The notes under the pieces are model-generated. The model had not been told where the DNA came from, did no database searches, and saw only the letters and a program-made list of their open reading frames with translations. Shown in pieces: positions 36,450 through 45,417 of a stretch of DNA of 64,000 nucleotides. Origin of the DNA: a virus. The DNA is taken from positions 1 to 64,000 of IMG/VR virus record IMGVR_UViG_3300024262_006558, one strand, 5' to 3'. The stretch's first letter is position 1. Each line of letters opens with the position of its first letter. The translations under genes and the position numbers were made by a program.

Positions 36450-37094
36450 TTAATCTCTTTTTCCTCTTAAATAATTCAACCCTTCCTTATTACCCATGCT
36501 TCCTAATCTTGAGTTCATGAAGTTTAAAGCGGTTCTAGAGTTTTTCCCATAAGAAGCGTTATTGATTGTTCCTTGAGTTTCTCTATAAAGATTAGCAGCT
36601 TCTTTAGCCCCCATACTCCCCATTCTAGACTCTCTATATCTTAAAACATCGTTGATATTCTTTTGATTTGGATCTTCGTCATTCCCTGACCCTGGAGTAA
36701 ACCAATAATTAGAATCAAATGTTGACAAAGCGCCAACTCTCCAAGTTTTCATATTTAAAATACCATCCAATGCTATACCAATAATAAGTAAAGATAAAAT
36801 TGGGTAAAGGAAATATCCTAAGTCTCCAGAAGCATTTATAATATAAGCTGAAAATTCATTGTTGAATAATACCAAAAATACTACAGGAGCGGTTTTCACC
36901 ACCCCCCTAAACAATCTCTGATAAGAAGTTTCTGCATGAGGTATAAATATCCAAGCAATAAACATCATTACAAGTCTAAATGGTAAAGTTAATAAGCTTA
37001 CGATACCGCCTTTGACTTTTTTGTTTCTTAGCTTTCTTTCTCTAGATTTGTTAAGATTACCAAGAATCCTATCTTTTATTTTGCTATCCTCCAT
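36450..37094 (-). CDS. Membrane protein with a repeated SRxGSMG motif
   Basis: 214 residues. A basic N-terminus is followed by hydrophobic segments at about 30-52 (GIVSLLTLPFRLVMMFIAWI), 68-80 and 92-112. The soluble C-terminal part contains two copies of a motif: ESRMGSMGAKEAANLYR and NSRLGSMGNKEGLNYLR. It lies just upstream of the tape measure gene, between terminator-bounded units. The function is unknown; it could act in DNA injection or be a virion membrane-interacting protein. Confidence 0.7.
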   Translation of the reverse strand: MEDSKIKDRILGNLNKSRERKLRNKKVKGGIVSLLTLPFRLVMMFIAWIFIPHAETSYQRLFRGVVKTAPVVFLVLFNNEFSAYIINASGDLGYFLYPILSLLIIGIALDGILNMKTWRVGALSTFDSNYWFTPGSGNDEDPNQKNINDVLRYRESRMGSMGAKEAANLYRETQGTINNASYGKNSRTALNFMNSRLGSMGNKEGLNYLRGKRD

Positions 37095-37119
37095 AATCTT
37101 TTTTAGTTAGTTCCTACTA

Positions 37120-38868
37120 CTATAACGTATTATCATCGAAAAAGGTTGCATCTTGCTTGCTTAATATTTTTCTAATCTCTTTTATCATAAAACTTTTTGC
37201 AAGTTTTTTAGCGTCTTCTGGAGATTTGTCTGGAGCCTTTTCCCCTTTTTCTTCAGGCTTAACTTCAGTATCATCCGCAATTTGAGTTACTCCTATGTAA
37301 TCTCTTATTGCCGTTAACATTCCTTTCTTAATGTTTGGATCCACTATATTAGTATAAATATTTTTCATGAATCCATTAAGATATGCAAGAGCTCTTTCTT
37401 CATCAGCGTCAAGATTTAAATCTTTACCACTTGGCTCTATTGGAGATCCCAAAAAAACCATCTTTAACCACTTGTACTGTTCAGGGTAAGCTTCTATTTG
37501 AATAGGTTGCGCCGTTTCATGTAGTTGATCCCCTATTGAGCTCTTTAACACTTTTAAATTATTCTCTAATCTATTTTTACCAGCGTTTACATCACTTTTA
37601 AACGTTTTGAAAAACTCTCTCGCCTCTTTAGATGCGTCTGGTATATTTACTTTAAACTTAGAAATCCTATTGTCTTGAAGCGTCTTAACAAACTCAGGCA
37701 ATTTAAATTCATCTCTTGAAATCGAGAAAATCTTTGGTTCTCTAGCTGTTTCAACCTCTTTGTCATAATCAGTAGCAATCGATACTGATTTTACTTTACT
37801 AACATTTACGAATGGCAACACTAATGGTTTACCTGGGGCTATTAGCGTGTTGCTCCATTGAGACCTCATCTCTGACCACTTCATAGGGAACTTTCCCCCG
37901 CCATCACCTTCTATTAATAGCTCGAATAAGAATCCACTACTTCTACCATCCATTCTCTTGAGAACTTTTATAGGGTAATTTAACCCTTCTGAAGACACTA
38001 TTTTTATTATACTTCCAGATCTCACTTGAGTTATATGAAATGCTTCACCTTGCTCTCCTATAATAACATCAGAAAGCCCTAATATGCCTCCCCAGCTACC
38101 ATCCGACTCATAAGGGAAAAGCCCGTTAATAAAATTGGTCGGACTAACTTTAAATGAAGTGTTCTTGGATTTAAACTCACCCCCATTAAATGTTCCCCCT
38201 AAAAATTGAGCATCACTTCCATCTTTTGACGAAACGAATTTTACCCCTCTGAATTCTCCATCCATCCACTTTCCAGTGAAAGCAAGTACTTGCTCAGTTT
38301 TAAAATCTATTGTAATTGCTTCTGCTATAAACTTAGATTCAGCTAACCAATTAAGCTTTCCAGTCTTCCAGTCATAATTTTTACTTTCAGACATGCCAGC
38401 TAATACAGTTATCTTTCTTGCTGGATTTTTTCCAGCAATCAAATAAGTTCCATCCCCATTCTTTTGTATACCTAAAGTATACCCTCCGCTTTCTTGAGAT
38501 TCTGAATCTACCTCTTCCTGATCAGGATTGGAATTCATATTATCAGAAGCTTTCTTAAGTTTATCAGCCTGTTCTACAGCGTCAATAATCTCCTTAGTTT
38601 CTTTATATTGTAGATCTGTCATCTCAGACTTGTATAGCTCCAACTCCTGTTTAGCTGCAGCTATATCACCACTCATAGCTTGAGTGATCTTAGCACGTAT
38701 TGTATTGCTTATTGCTTTAAATGTAGGAGAATTAAGAGCATCCTTGATGGACTTCCTGTAGGAATTAAACTTAGACTTGATATCTTTGAGAGATAATTCA
38801 TCTATCCTATCAAAAGATTTGTTGTTTTTTTGTTCTATATTTTTGAATTCTTCGAAGAAATCGTGCAT
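37120..38868 (-). CDS. Unknown, probably virion-associated protein, 582 residues
   Basis: A helical N-terminus (1-125, coiled-coil-like), a central beta-rich and Gly/Phe-rich part (about 135-330; GKWMDGEFRGVKFVS, then FLGGTFNGGEF, suggesting a repeated-strand fold), and a helical acidic C-terminus. A late box lies 16 bases upstream, and neighbours are baseplate genes. No family recognised. Confidence 0.75.
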   Translation of the reverse strand: MHDFFEEFKNIEQKNNKSFDRIDELSLKDIKSKFNSYRKSIKDALNSPTFKAISNTIRAKITQAMSGDIAAAKQELELYKSEMTDLQYKETKEIIDAVEQADKLKKASDNMNSNPDQEEVDSESQESGGYTLGIQKNGDGTYLIAGKNPARKITVLAGMSESKNYDWKTGKLNWLAESKFIAEAITIDFKTEQVLAFTGKWMDGEFRGVKFVSSKDGSDAQFLGGTFNGGEFKSKNTSFKVSPTNFINGLFPYESDGSWGGILGLSDVIIGEQGEAFHITQVRSGSIIKIVSSEGLNYPIKVLKRMDGRSSGFLFELLIEGDGGGKFPMKWSEMRSQWSNTLIAPGKPLVLPFVNVSKVKSVSIATDYDKEVETAREPKIFSISRDEFKLPEFVKTLQDNRISKFKVNIPDASKEAREFFKTFKSDVNAGKNRLENNLKVLKSSIGDQLHETAQPIQIEAYPEQYKWLKMVFLGSPIEPSGKDLNLDADEERALAYLNGFMKNIYTNIVDPNIKKGMLTAIRDYIGVTQIADDTEVKPEEKGEKAPDKSPEDAKKLAKSFMIKEIRKILSKQDATFFDDNTL

Positions 38869-38884
38869 GTCTGTTCGCTTTCTT

Positions 38885-38892
38885 TATAAATA
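38885..38892 (-). promoter_or_regulatory. TATTTATA box, candidate late promoter
   Basis: TATTTATA on the minus strand, 16 bases before the ATG at 38868. Confidence 0.55.
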
Positions 38893-38908
38893 GTCGAAAA
38901 AGATTAGA

Positions 38909-39892
38909 TTACCTTCCCGACTTGGAGTTTGTTTTAGCTCTTTGAGCTGCAGCGTCTTCTGCTTTTCTTTTCTTCTCAAACTCTTCTTGCAATCTTTGAA
39001 GATACCATTTTCTATCACTTATAGACATATTCATAGCTTCATGATATGATATTCCATTTTGACTATAATGGCTTGCTAAAAAGCATTCTTCTTTAATGTT
39101 TTTTAAATGAGACTCTGGAAGCTTCAAGAAATCATTACTAATACCAAACTTATGCATTGATTCATGTGAGCAAACTGGGCAGTTGAATTGTATATTATTT
39201 TCTACTCCTAACTCAGTTTCTGAAAAGAATTTTCTTGCTCTATTGAAATCCATAAGGTTCATTGCGTTAAACGCTGCTCTTATGTACTTCTTGCTTTCTA
39301 TCCCTCCGAAAGACTCTACTGAATCCACTAATTTTCTCCTAAAAACACTCTTACCCTCTTCTTGTTCAATTCCCTGGTACTTTAATTCATCCCTCAATGT
39401 TAAAGGCCTGATTTTAATAGGTATAACTTTCTTGTTATCAATTTCTTCAACTGATGGAATTAGTCCCATACTATTATACTGAGCTCTAGATGGTATATGT
39501 AAAGTGTACAGCCCATCTTTAGGGTCAAGCTTAGATTCTTTAAAGTTCAAAGAAGATAATCTAACTGGCCACTCTGTTTTATGTCCACAACTCTCACAAG
39601 TAACATTAAGCTTTAGTTCATCTCCCCAGGCTGTAGAATATAAAAACATTAATATACCTTGAAAATCTGGTATCACAAAGTCTAGCGGATCTATATCACT
39701 GTCTATAATCACACTATTCAAAACCATCTCCATAGCTTTACCTGATTTATTCAGGAAATAACTAGTCAATACTTTTTCCTCAACTCCAGTAAGATACTTA
39801 ATCATGATAGAAGAAGTTCCTCCTGAGTAGAATTTACCTTGAGAAGGTAAGTTGACTATATCAAATTCTCTTGAGTCTATTGAGTGTTTCAT
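38909..39892 (-). CDS. Baseplate-type protein with two CxxC motifs (paralogue 1)
   Basis: 327 residues. It starts with LPSQGKFYSGG and IKYLTGVEEKVL, then has two cysteine pairs, CESCGH (about 101) and CPVCSH (about 239), probably binding zinc. The arrangement matches T4 gp26/gp51-type baseplate hub proteins, and the gene is a diverged paralogue of the next one. The C-terminus is a charged helix (EEFEKKRKAEDAAAQ). Confidence in the family is moderate. Confidence 0.7.
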   Translation of the reverse strand: MKHSIDSREFDIVNLPSQGKFYSGGTSSIMIKYLTGVEEKVLTSYFLNKSGKAMEMVLNSVIIDSDIDPLDFVIPDFQGILMFLYSTAWGDELKLNVTCESCGHKTEWPVRLSSLNFKESKLDPKDGLYTLHIPSRAQYNSMGLIPSVEEIDNKKVIPIKIRPLTLRDELKYQGIEQEEGKSVFRRKLVDSVESFGGIESKKYIRAAFNAMNLMDFNRARKFFSETELGVENNIQFNCPVCSHESMHKFGISNDFLKLPESHLKNIKEECFLASHYSQNGISYHEAMNMSISDRKWYLQRLQEEFEKKRKAEDAAAQRAKTNSKSGR

Positions 39893-39895
39893 AGT

Positions 39896-39923
39896 GAAAA
39901 AAATAGGGGCGCTAAGGCCCCTT
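39896..39923 (-). terminator. Terminator after the second CxxC baseplate gene
   Basis: A 6-bp stem (39905-39910 with 39917-39922), loop of 6; on the minus strand it is followed by ATTTTTTTT. A short but GC-rich stem. Confidence 0.65.
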
Positions 39924-39935
39924 ATTAAATTGGTA

Positions 39936-40913
39936 TTATAAATCTACATCTGGGTAGAATAGTTTAACTGGATTTGGAGAGATCTCCTGATCATAAACAT
40001 GACCACAGTGTTCGCACTCTACTTGAGCTGTGTAATCTAAACCTGGCTCGATAATTTTCATATATTCTCTAAGAGCAATTGAATCTCTCATAGGCATAGC
40101 ATGTACCAGCTTTCTAATATAAGTCTTATCTCTATTGCCATCCACTTCCATTATTTGTCTAGTGAATCTGTCGGTAACATATCTGTTCACCTTGACACCA
40201 CCCTTAGTTGGCATTGGCTTAGACTTACCAAGAACTTTTTCATCTTGACCTGTCATCAATCTTACTTTGATAGTTTTCTTAAGCAATGGTAAAGGAAATT
40301 CAAATTCACCTCTTTCATCTGGCATAGCCGTTAACTCCTTAGTTTGGAAATCGCTCAAATTAACTGTAGGCTCATGGTCTTCACCACAAGATGGACAATT
40401 CATAACGCCTGGCTTGAATTCGTCGCCTAACCCAGTTCTTCTTAGTTCAAGTAAGATTGCATTTCTGTCAGCAATCAATAAGTCATCTAAAGGAAGCTCT
40501 GAAGCCGTAACTCCTTGTTGCAATAAAATATCTAAAACTCTACCGCTTTTAATTAGATCTGGAGAATATAAAATATCATCCTCTGTAGCGGTTAAATATT
40601 TAATAACTACAAACGCTTGATTGTTTTCATAAAAAAGACCTTTTGAAGGTAACGCTACTTGTTCCGTTGGTATCTCAAACTCACGATCGATATACTGATC
40701 TGGAACTTGATTACTCATTTGATTCGTAGATGGAGCTGGGCTTGGAGCTTGAGCTGGAGGGGTGATGTTAACTTTTTGTTGACCCGCCTCGCCTTGCATG
40801 CTTTTCATTTCCTGTTGGAAAGCTTGCATCTCTGCTTTAGCCGCTTCTCTTGAAGCTGCTTCAAGAGCCGCTTCATCATCTTGTATTAATACTTTCTTGT
40901 TGTCATCTGCCAT
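39936..40913 (-). CDS. Baseplate-type protein with two CxxC motifs (paralogue 2)
   Basis: 325 residues. A 65-residue Gln/Pro/Ala-rich N-terminal extension precedes the same domain as its neighbour: LPSKGLFYENNQAF, IKYLTATEDDIL, CPSCGED and CEHCGH. The order of the motifs is the same, so the pair arose by duplication. T4 gp26/gp51-like hub assembly is the best guess. A loose late-like sequence (TATATTTATTAG on the minus strand, about 40942-40955) lies 30 bases or more upstream. Confidence 0.7.
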   Translation of the reverse strand: MADDNKKVLIQDDEAALEAASREAAKAEMQAFQQEMKSMQGEAGQQKVNITPPAQAPSPAPSTNQMSNQVPDQYIDREFEIPTEQVALPSKGLFYENNQAFVVIKYLTATEDDILYSPDLIKSGRVLDILLQQGVTASELPLDDLLIADRNAILLELRRTGLGDEFKPGVMNCPSCGEDHEPTVNLSDFQTKELTAMPDERGEFEFPLPLLKKTIKVRLMTGQDEKVLGKSKPMPTKGGVKVNRYVTDRFTRQIMEVDGNRDKTYIRKLVHAMPMRDSIALREYMKIIEPGLDYTAQVECEHCGHVYDQEISPNPVKLFYPDVDL

Positions 40914-41002
40914 GATTATAGCTTTTATTTATTAAATCCTTTGCTAATAAATATAAGCTATAATTTTTCTGAAGTAAATAGAAAATGTTTTTTTGAATTC
41001 TG

Positions 41003-41893
41003 TTAGTTAGAAGTAAAAGATTGAGTTTGCGTTAAAGACTTAATATCTGTATTCTGATTATTCTGAGGCGTGTTAGCCAACTTCTCTTGTTCAGCTTTTT
41101 GGTCTTCTAAATCTTTTTCCATTTGAGTTATTTGTTCCAACTCTTCTTCAGCTTGATCAAACTGAGCTTTTTTAGCTCTCTTCTCTTCTGGCTGCTCTGA
41201 AGGAACTACATCCTTAACTCTCTTAAGAAACTTAACCTTCTCTTCCGTATTGCCTTTCATATTATCAAGACTCACTTCCATGTCAGTGAAATAAGCTTCT
41301 ATTTCTTCCTGTATTATTTTATGAATCTCATTCACTGAGTTATCTTTTTCTTCTGAAAAATCCTCTACTTTAGTTATTGAAATCTGGTCATTAAACCACG
41401 CTATGTATATCCTTTGATTTCCTCCCCAATTTGGATCTTTAGCCACAATGCTATCATAGCCAAACTTATCCCTCATCATAGTATAGAATTCATTGATGTT
41501 ATAAGGAGAGCTTCTGAAAATTTCATTAATAACATCAATGTCATCCTCATTGTTTTCATCCAATACCCTAGCTGATGTATCTAAAACTGATTCATACCCT
41601 TCATAGCTTACATCCCCATAATTAGAAAGAAATCCATCACCGCTTTCATCAAACACTCTAAGCATTTCTACTATGTCATCGTACTTAAGAATTCTCTTTC
41701 CAATAAAGAATGGCTTATTAAAAGTTAGATTTACTTGATAAAGAAAACCTCCATTGGCATATCCTTTTGCTATATTGTAATCGCTGGTAAAATAGAAACC
41801 ATAACCTTCCATAGTAGCATTAGCTCCTATCTTTTCATAATCCCATTTATCGAGTTTATGAGGTCCTCCGTGATATGCTTTAATTTGTGTCAT
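41003..41893 (-). CDS. Putative ADP-ribosyltransferase with coiled-coil tail
   Basis: 296 residues. The N-terminal 180 residues read AYHGGPHKL (H8-G9), then IGANATMEGYGFYFTSD (G30-F35), IAKGYANGG, and finally IYIAWFND. This is the H-Y pattern of ADP-ribosyltransferase domains in phage polyvalent proteins, which usually start YHG-x-PH. The rest is an acidic/basic helix and a Gln-rich tail. It lies among virion genes, so it could be packaged and injected to modify host proteins, as T4 Alt is; that is inference. It overlaps the upstream endonuclease gene by one base (TAATG). Confidence 0.7.
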   Translation of the reverse strand: MTQIKAYHGGPHKLDKWDYEKIGANATMEGYGFYFTSDYNIAKGYANGGFLYQVNLTFNKPFFIGKRILKYDDIVEMLRVFDESGDGFLSNYGDVSYEGYESVLDTSARVLDENNEDDIDVINEIFRSSPYNINEFYTMMRDKFGYDSIVAKDPNWGGNQRIYIAWFNDQISITKVEDFSEEKDNSVNEIHKIIQEEIEAYFTDMEVSLDNMKGNTEEKVKFLKRVKDVVPSEQPEEKRAKKAQFDQAEEELEQITQMEKDLEDQKAEQEKLANTPQNNQNTDIKSLTQTQSFTSN

Positions 41894-42369
41894 TATTTTA
41901 ATAGTCTTGTAAAACGTTTTTTTTGAACTTCGTAATCCTTTTTGAGGTCAGATTCCCATACTCTATAAAGGGTGTATCCCATACCTTCAGCTAATCTATC
42001 TTTATATTTATCATTTCTAACAATCCTTTCCTGCATTCTACTTCTCTTAGTATACTGTTCTGGATTTGCATGAAAGTAATCACCATCAACTTCTACTAGT
42101 ATATGTTTAGATGGGATATAATAGTCATATATTTTAGTTTTTAAAACTTTTTGAGGTATAAATTCAACACCTATTTCTCCTAGTAGCTCCTCAAACCTTT
42201 GCTCTGGCCATGTTTTATCCTTCACCATTCTAGCCGCCTGAGCTTCAACATATTTTTGCTTCTCAAGAGGTGTTCGCTTTCTTCTCCTAGCTGACTTTTT
42301 AACCTTTTTTAAAAGACTGTTTACTTTCTTGCTTCTTTTTTTCATCCCCCTTTTAGTTAGACAATTCAT
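41893..42369 (-). CDS. Vsr-like endonuclease (very-short-patch repair / DUF559 type)
   Basis: 158 residues. A very basic N-terminus (KKRSKKVNSLLKKVKKSARR) is followed by a Vsr-fold nuclease core: YDYYIPSKHI, VEVDGDYFHANPEQY (E93, D95, D97, H100) and GYTLYRVWESD. The motif parallels EIQGDYWHCNP in the homing endonuclease in the dnaE fracture. It overlaps its upstream virion gene by 17 bases and the ADP-ribosyltransferase gene by one, so it is embedded in an operon rather than inserted as a separate element. Confidence 0.8.
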   Translation of the reverse strand: MNCLTKRGMKKRSKKVNSLLKKVKKSARRRKRTPLEKQKYVEAQAARMVKDKTWPEQRFEELLGEIGVEFIPQKVLKTKIYDYYIPSKHILVEVDGDYFHANPEQYTKRSRMQERIVRNDKYKDRLAEGMGYTLYRVWESDLKKDYEVQKKRFTRLLK

Positions 42370-43303
42370 AGAATTGGTCTAAAACTTGAGGAAGAGTTGC
42401 TATTATTTTACTTGATATAACTTCAGGATTAGCTTTAACTAATAATTCTAAAAGTTCTGACGAATCCAATTCATCTACTGAGCTTATTCCCTGTTCTTCC
42501 GCAAGATTTACTATAGCGATACCCGACCCTATAGCCATCAACCCTATTATGCTACCATATATGTTAGTGGAAATTATCTCTATATCACTATCATTTTTTT
42601 CTGGAGCATGCTTTTGTATCATTTGAGATATAATTGTTTTGTACACAGTGTGCCACTGATGACCTAGCTCTTCAAAAACGTAAGAGATTCTATTTAAATA
42701 CTTAGAATCTAATTTGTCTTTCAATAATGAACAAGCTCTCGCTGCCGACTGCTCTATTTCAGATGCCGTCAATGCTGTGCTTGCCGCCATAGCCCCAATA
42801 CTTTCTTCAACTATCTCTTTTTTAGATTCACCAAGTATGCTAGATTTCATTTCTTTGATAAAAGAATTTGGAGCGCACTTCTTTACTAGTTTATATATTT
42901 CTGGAGTCATAGCATCGCTTACCCCTTGAAAATCTGGCTCATTTAAACCCATCATATAGTTACCCGCCCAATCTTTAATAGCTTCAGCTATTTGATTTGG
43001 ATCATCACCATATTCACACTCAGAAACAAAAGTGCTAAAAGCTCCCCCTCCTCTACCGCCTACTTGCTCGTCTTCAACATACTCATTCAACTCAACGTTC
43101 TTGTTAAATTGTTCTAAGAATTCTGGTATCTTATTAATTACTGATTTTAATATACCTTCAAGACTTTCTTCAGCTCTATCTTTTAATTGCCTAGCCTCAT
43201 CTTCTGTTATTAGATTACTCACCTTAACATTAAATATATCCTCACTAATTAGACCAGTGACAAACTGAAGCTTTATGTACTCCTTTGTTAATTTGTTAAT
43301 CAT
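42353..43303 (-). CDS. Unknown virion-region protein, 316 residues
   Basis: Mostly helical. The N-terminus (LQFVTGLISEDIF) shares a short signature with the next gene (RNERLVGVISEQQY), a pattern I associate with phage virion proteins. A Gly-rich patch (QVGGRGGGAFS) is near residue 85 and a hydrophobic helix near 250-266. No family recognised. Confidence 0.7.
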   Translation of the reverse strand: MINKLTKEYIKLQFVTGLISEDIFNVKVSNLITEDEARQLKDRAEESLEGILKSVINKIPEFLEQFNKNVELNEYVEDEQVGGRGGGAFSTFVSECEYGDDPNQIAEAIKDWAGNYMMGLNEPDFQGVSDAMTPEIYKLVKKCAPNSFIKEMKSSILGESKKEIVEESIGAMAASTALTASEIEQSAARACSLLKDKLDSKYLNRISYVFEELGHQWHTVYKTIISQMIQKHAPEKNDSDIEIISTNIYGSIIGLMAIGSGIAIVNLAEEQGISSVDELDSSELLELLVKANPEVISSKIIATLPQVLDQFYELSN

Positions 43304-43307
43304 AAAA

Positions 43308-44054
43308 TTAAGCGAATCCTATTTTTTCCAAAACAGCTGGTAACACTTTTCTTACATAACCTGCTATCTCAGTGCCTTTTACTGCTTCTAAAGCTCCAGG
43401 AGCTGTTACTCCAGCAACAAACAATAAACCAACTACCCCCATCATCATTGCCTCCGCTGCTTTATGTACTTGATCGTCTGACGCGCTTGGCATAAAAGGT
43501 TTAAGAATCTTCTCAAATACGTGAATGTATTTGTGATGTATACCTTCTCCAACTTTAGCTATTTTTCCACCAACATTCTGAATTACTTGCGAATTGGCTT
43601 TTTTTCCTACCCAAGACAAAGCCTTACCTCCAAACTGTAAAATAGCTGGAGCGGAAACAACTAAACCTAATACGCCTCCCTCTTCCAAATTATGAGCGTA
43701 AACTTGTTCATTAAAAGTTATCTCATTAACCTGTTGAGATTGAGTATTGGCTGCTGGAGCTGTATTGTCATAATTTCCTGGAGAATCTAAAACCCCATCT
43801 TTATCCCCTATTTTGGCGGTAGAGTTTTTTATAATATTACCCAAATCTTTTGAGATAATATTCATAGCGTCAGACATTGTCTTTTCTATCTTGGCTATGT
43901 CAGGGTTTGCAGCTGATTGTTGCTCTCCGCTTGTTGCAGGATCAACGCTTGACTCCATCTCCAATTCTTCCAATGATTGCTTATATTGCTGCTCGGATAT
44001 TACTCCAACCAACCTTTCATTTCGTAATGTTTGCTCTTTTAGTAGCTTGCTCAT
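43308..44054 (-). CDS. Unknown virion-region protein with hydrophobic segments, 248 residues
   Basis: Polar N-terminal half, then GGVLGLVVSAPAILQFGGKAL and MMMGVVGLLFVAGVTAPGALEA as two hydrophobic helices in the C-terminal half. The gap to the next gene is 4 bases. A late box lies 19 bases upstream. It could be an injected or membrane-contacting virion protein. No family recognised. Confidence 0.7.
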   Translation of the reverse strand: MSKLLKEQTLRNERLVGVISEQQYKQSLEELEMESSVDPATSGEQQSAANPDIAKIEKTMSDAMNIISKDLGNIIKNSTAKIGDKDGVLDSPGNYDNTAPAANTQSQQVNEITFNEQVYAHNLEEGGVLGLVVSAPAILQFGGKALSWVGKKANSQVIQNVGGKIAKVGEGIHHKYIHVFEKILKPFMPSASDDQVHKAAEAMMMGVVGLLFVAGVTAPGALEAVKGTEIAGYVRKVLPAVLEKIGFA

Positions 44055-44073
44055 AATAAATGCTTTTATTTAT

Positions 44074-44081
44074 TATAAATA
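44074..44081 (-). promoter_or_regulatory. TATTTATA box, candidate late promoter
   Basis: TATTTATA on the minus strand, 19 bases before the ATG at 44054. Confidence 0.5.
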
Positions 44082-44126
44082 TTCCCTTTTTTTCATCGTT
44101 TAGCACAAATAATTATATTTATATAT

Positions 44127-44558
44127 ATGTATATGTACAATACAATTATAAACATGATATTTCTTACTGCAAGTACTGGAGGTGCCGATATTTCGGTTGA
44201 TATTTGGCAAAGACTAGCTGATGCTGGGCTTGTGTTTTTAATAATGGGAGTAGGGCTGGTTCTTATTGGTAGATATTTAAAAACAAAGGACAAAATCATA
44301 CACGCAAAAGATGAACAGCTTATTGAGCTGAATACTTATGTTCGAGAAAATGATAAAAACAATCTAGTTGTCCTTTCTGAAGTAAATCATACTTTAGATA
44401 AAATAATAGAAACTCAAAAAGTTATTAGTGAAAGAACTATGGAGGGTCAAAAAATTAATGCCAAAATCGTAATTAAAGAGATCACCTCCCTAAAAGAGAC
44501 TATCGAGCTTAGAGTAGAAAATCTTTCTGACAAAATAGATAACAACAAAAAAAAGTAA
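44127..44558 (+). CDS. Single-membrane-span protein with coiled coil, holin-like
   Basis: 143 residues from 44127; ATGs at 44133 and 44154 are also possible, and the TATTTATA at 44116-44123 is too close to 44127 to decide. One membrane helix (LADAGLVFLIMGVGLVLIGRYL) precedes a long charged coiled coil to the C-terminus. This layout resembles BhlA/UviB-type holins and other phage lysis membrane proteins, but no signature confirms it. It is on the plus strand with the cupin gene two bases downstream. Confidence 0.65.
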   Translation: MYMYNTIINMIFLTASTGGADISVDIWQRLADAGLVFLIMGVGLVLIGRYLKTKDKIIHAKDEQLIELNTYVRENDKNNLVVLSEVNHTLDKIIETQKVISERTMEGQKINAKIVIKEITSLKETIELRVENLSDKIDNNKKK

Positions 44559-44560
44559 CA

Positions 44561-44953
44561 ATGGATACAGCCGCATCTACTAGAGATAAGTTGCAAAAAG
44601 TTAGGGAGCAAATCAACAAAAAATCCAAACAAATTCAGTTGTTTACTGAAAGCGGGATTGACACTATCCCCACTACGGATGATTGGCAACCTTTTAAAAA
44701 TATCTTAATTAAAACTATCTTAGAAGACTTTGACCAAGACACAGTTTTGCTTACTAAAGGTTCTAAAGGTTCAATTCTTGAGAAACATCACCATATCTCT
44801 ATAGAAGTTGTATATGTATTAACTGGTAGAGTCTCAGAAAACTGTAGCAACACAATATTATCCAAGGGGGGAGTTATAACTATCCCAGCTGGAGTCAATC
44901 ATGAGTTCGAATTCATAGAAGACTCTACTATACTTGTACACTGGATCGATTAA
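44561..44953 (+). CDS. Cupin-domain protein
   Basis: 130 residues. A helical N-terminus of about 40 residues precedes a cupin barrel: GSILEKHHHISIEVVYVL supplies the His cluster and Glu of motif 1, and GGVITIPAGVNHEFEF is motif 2. Metal binding is likely; the substrate is unknown. It follows the membrane protein by 2 bases and converges with RNase HI, overlapping it by 4 bases. Confidence 0.82.
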   Translation: MDTAASTRDKLQKVREQINKKSKQIQLFTESGIDTIPTTDDWQPFKNILIKTILEDFDQDTVLLTKGSKGSILEKHHHISIEVVYVLTGRVSENCSNTILSKGGVITIPAGVNHEFEFIEDSTILVHWID

Positions 44954-45408
44954 GGCTTAAGAAAAGCTTGAGCCGATTTACCGCTCGCTAATTCATCAAC
45001 TCTATTATTAAAAGGATTAGTGGAATGCCCTTTCACGTGAGTAAAAGTGCAATTATGTTTTTCCACTAAAGAGCTCATCTCTTGCCACAAATCTTTATTT
45101 ATTACAGGCTTCTTAGCGCTGTTTATCCACCCCTTTCTTATCCATCCAGATATCCATCCCTGATTCATGCAGTTAACCACGTATGCGCTGTCAGACTTTA
45201 TTTCAATAACGGATCCAGGAGATCCGTTAAAATGTTTAAGTCCCTCTATGACGGCTAACATTTCCATCCTATTATTAGTAGTTGTTGCTGATTCACCCCC
45301 TGAAGATTCGTGTATAATTTCCTCAGCTTCATTTAAAACTAAGAACGCCCATCCACCTGGACCTGGATTACCTTTACAGGCTCCATCTGTATAAATTGTA
45401 TGTTTCAT
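44950..45408 (-). CDS. rnhA: Ribonuclease HI
   Basis: 152 residues; cleaves the RNA strand of RNA-DNA hybrids, for example R-loops and primers. Catalytic residues are seen in order: D8 (TDGACKGNPGPGG), E of NNRMEML, D of IKSDSAYV, H of VKGHSTNPFNN and D of RVDELA. Full length for the bacterial family. The phage also has the flap nuclease at 19376. Confidence 0.96.
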   Translation of the reverse strand: MKHTIYTDGACKGNPGPGGWAFLVLNEAEEIIHESSGGESATTTNNRMEMLAVIEGLKHFNGSPGSVIEIKSDSAYVVNCMNQGWISGWIRKGWINSAKKPVINKDLWQEMSSLVEKHNCTFTHVKGHSTNPFNNRVDELASGKSAQAFLKP

Positions 45409-45417
45409 AATATCTTT

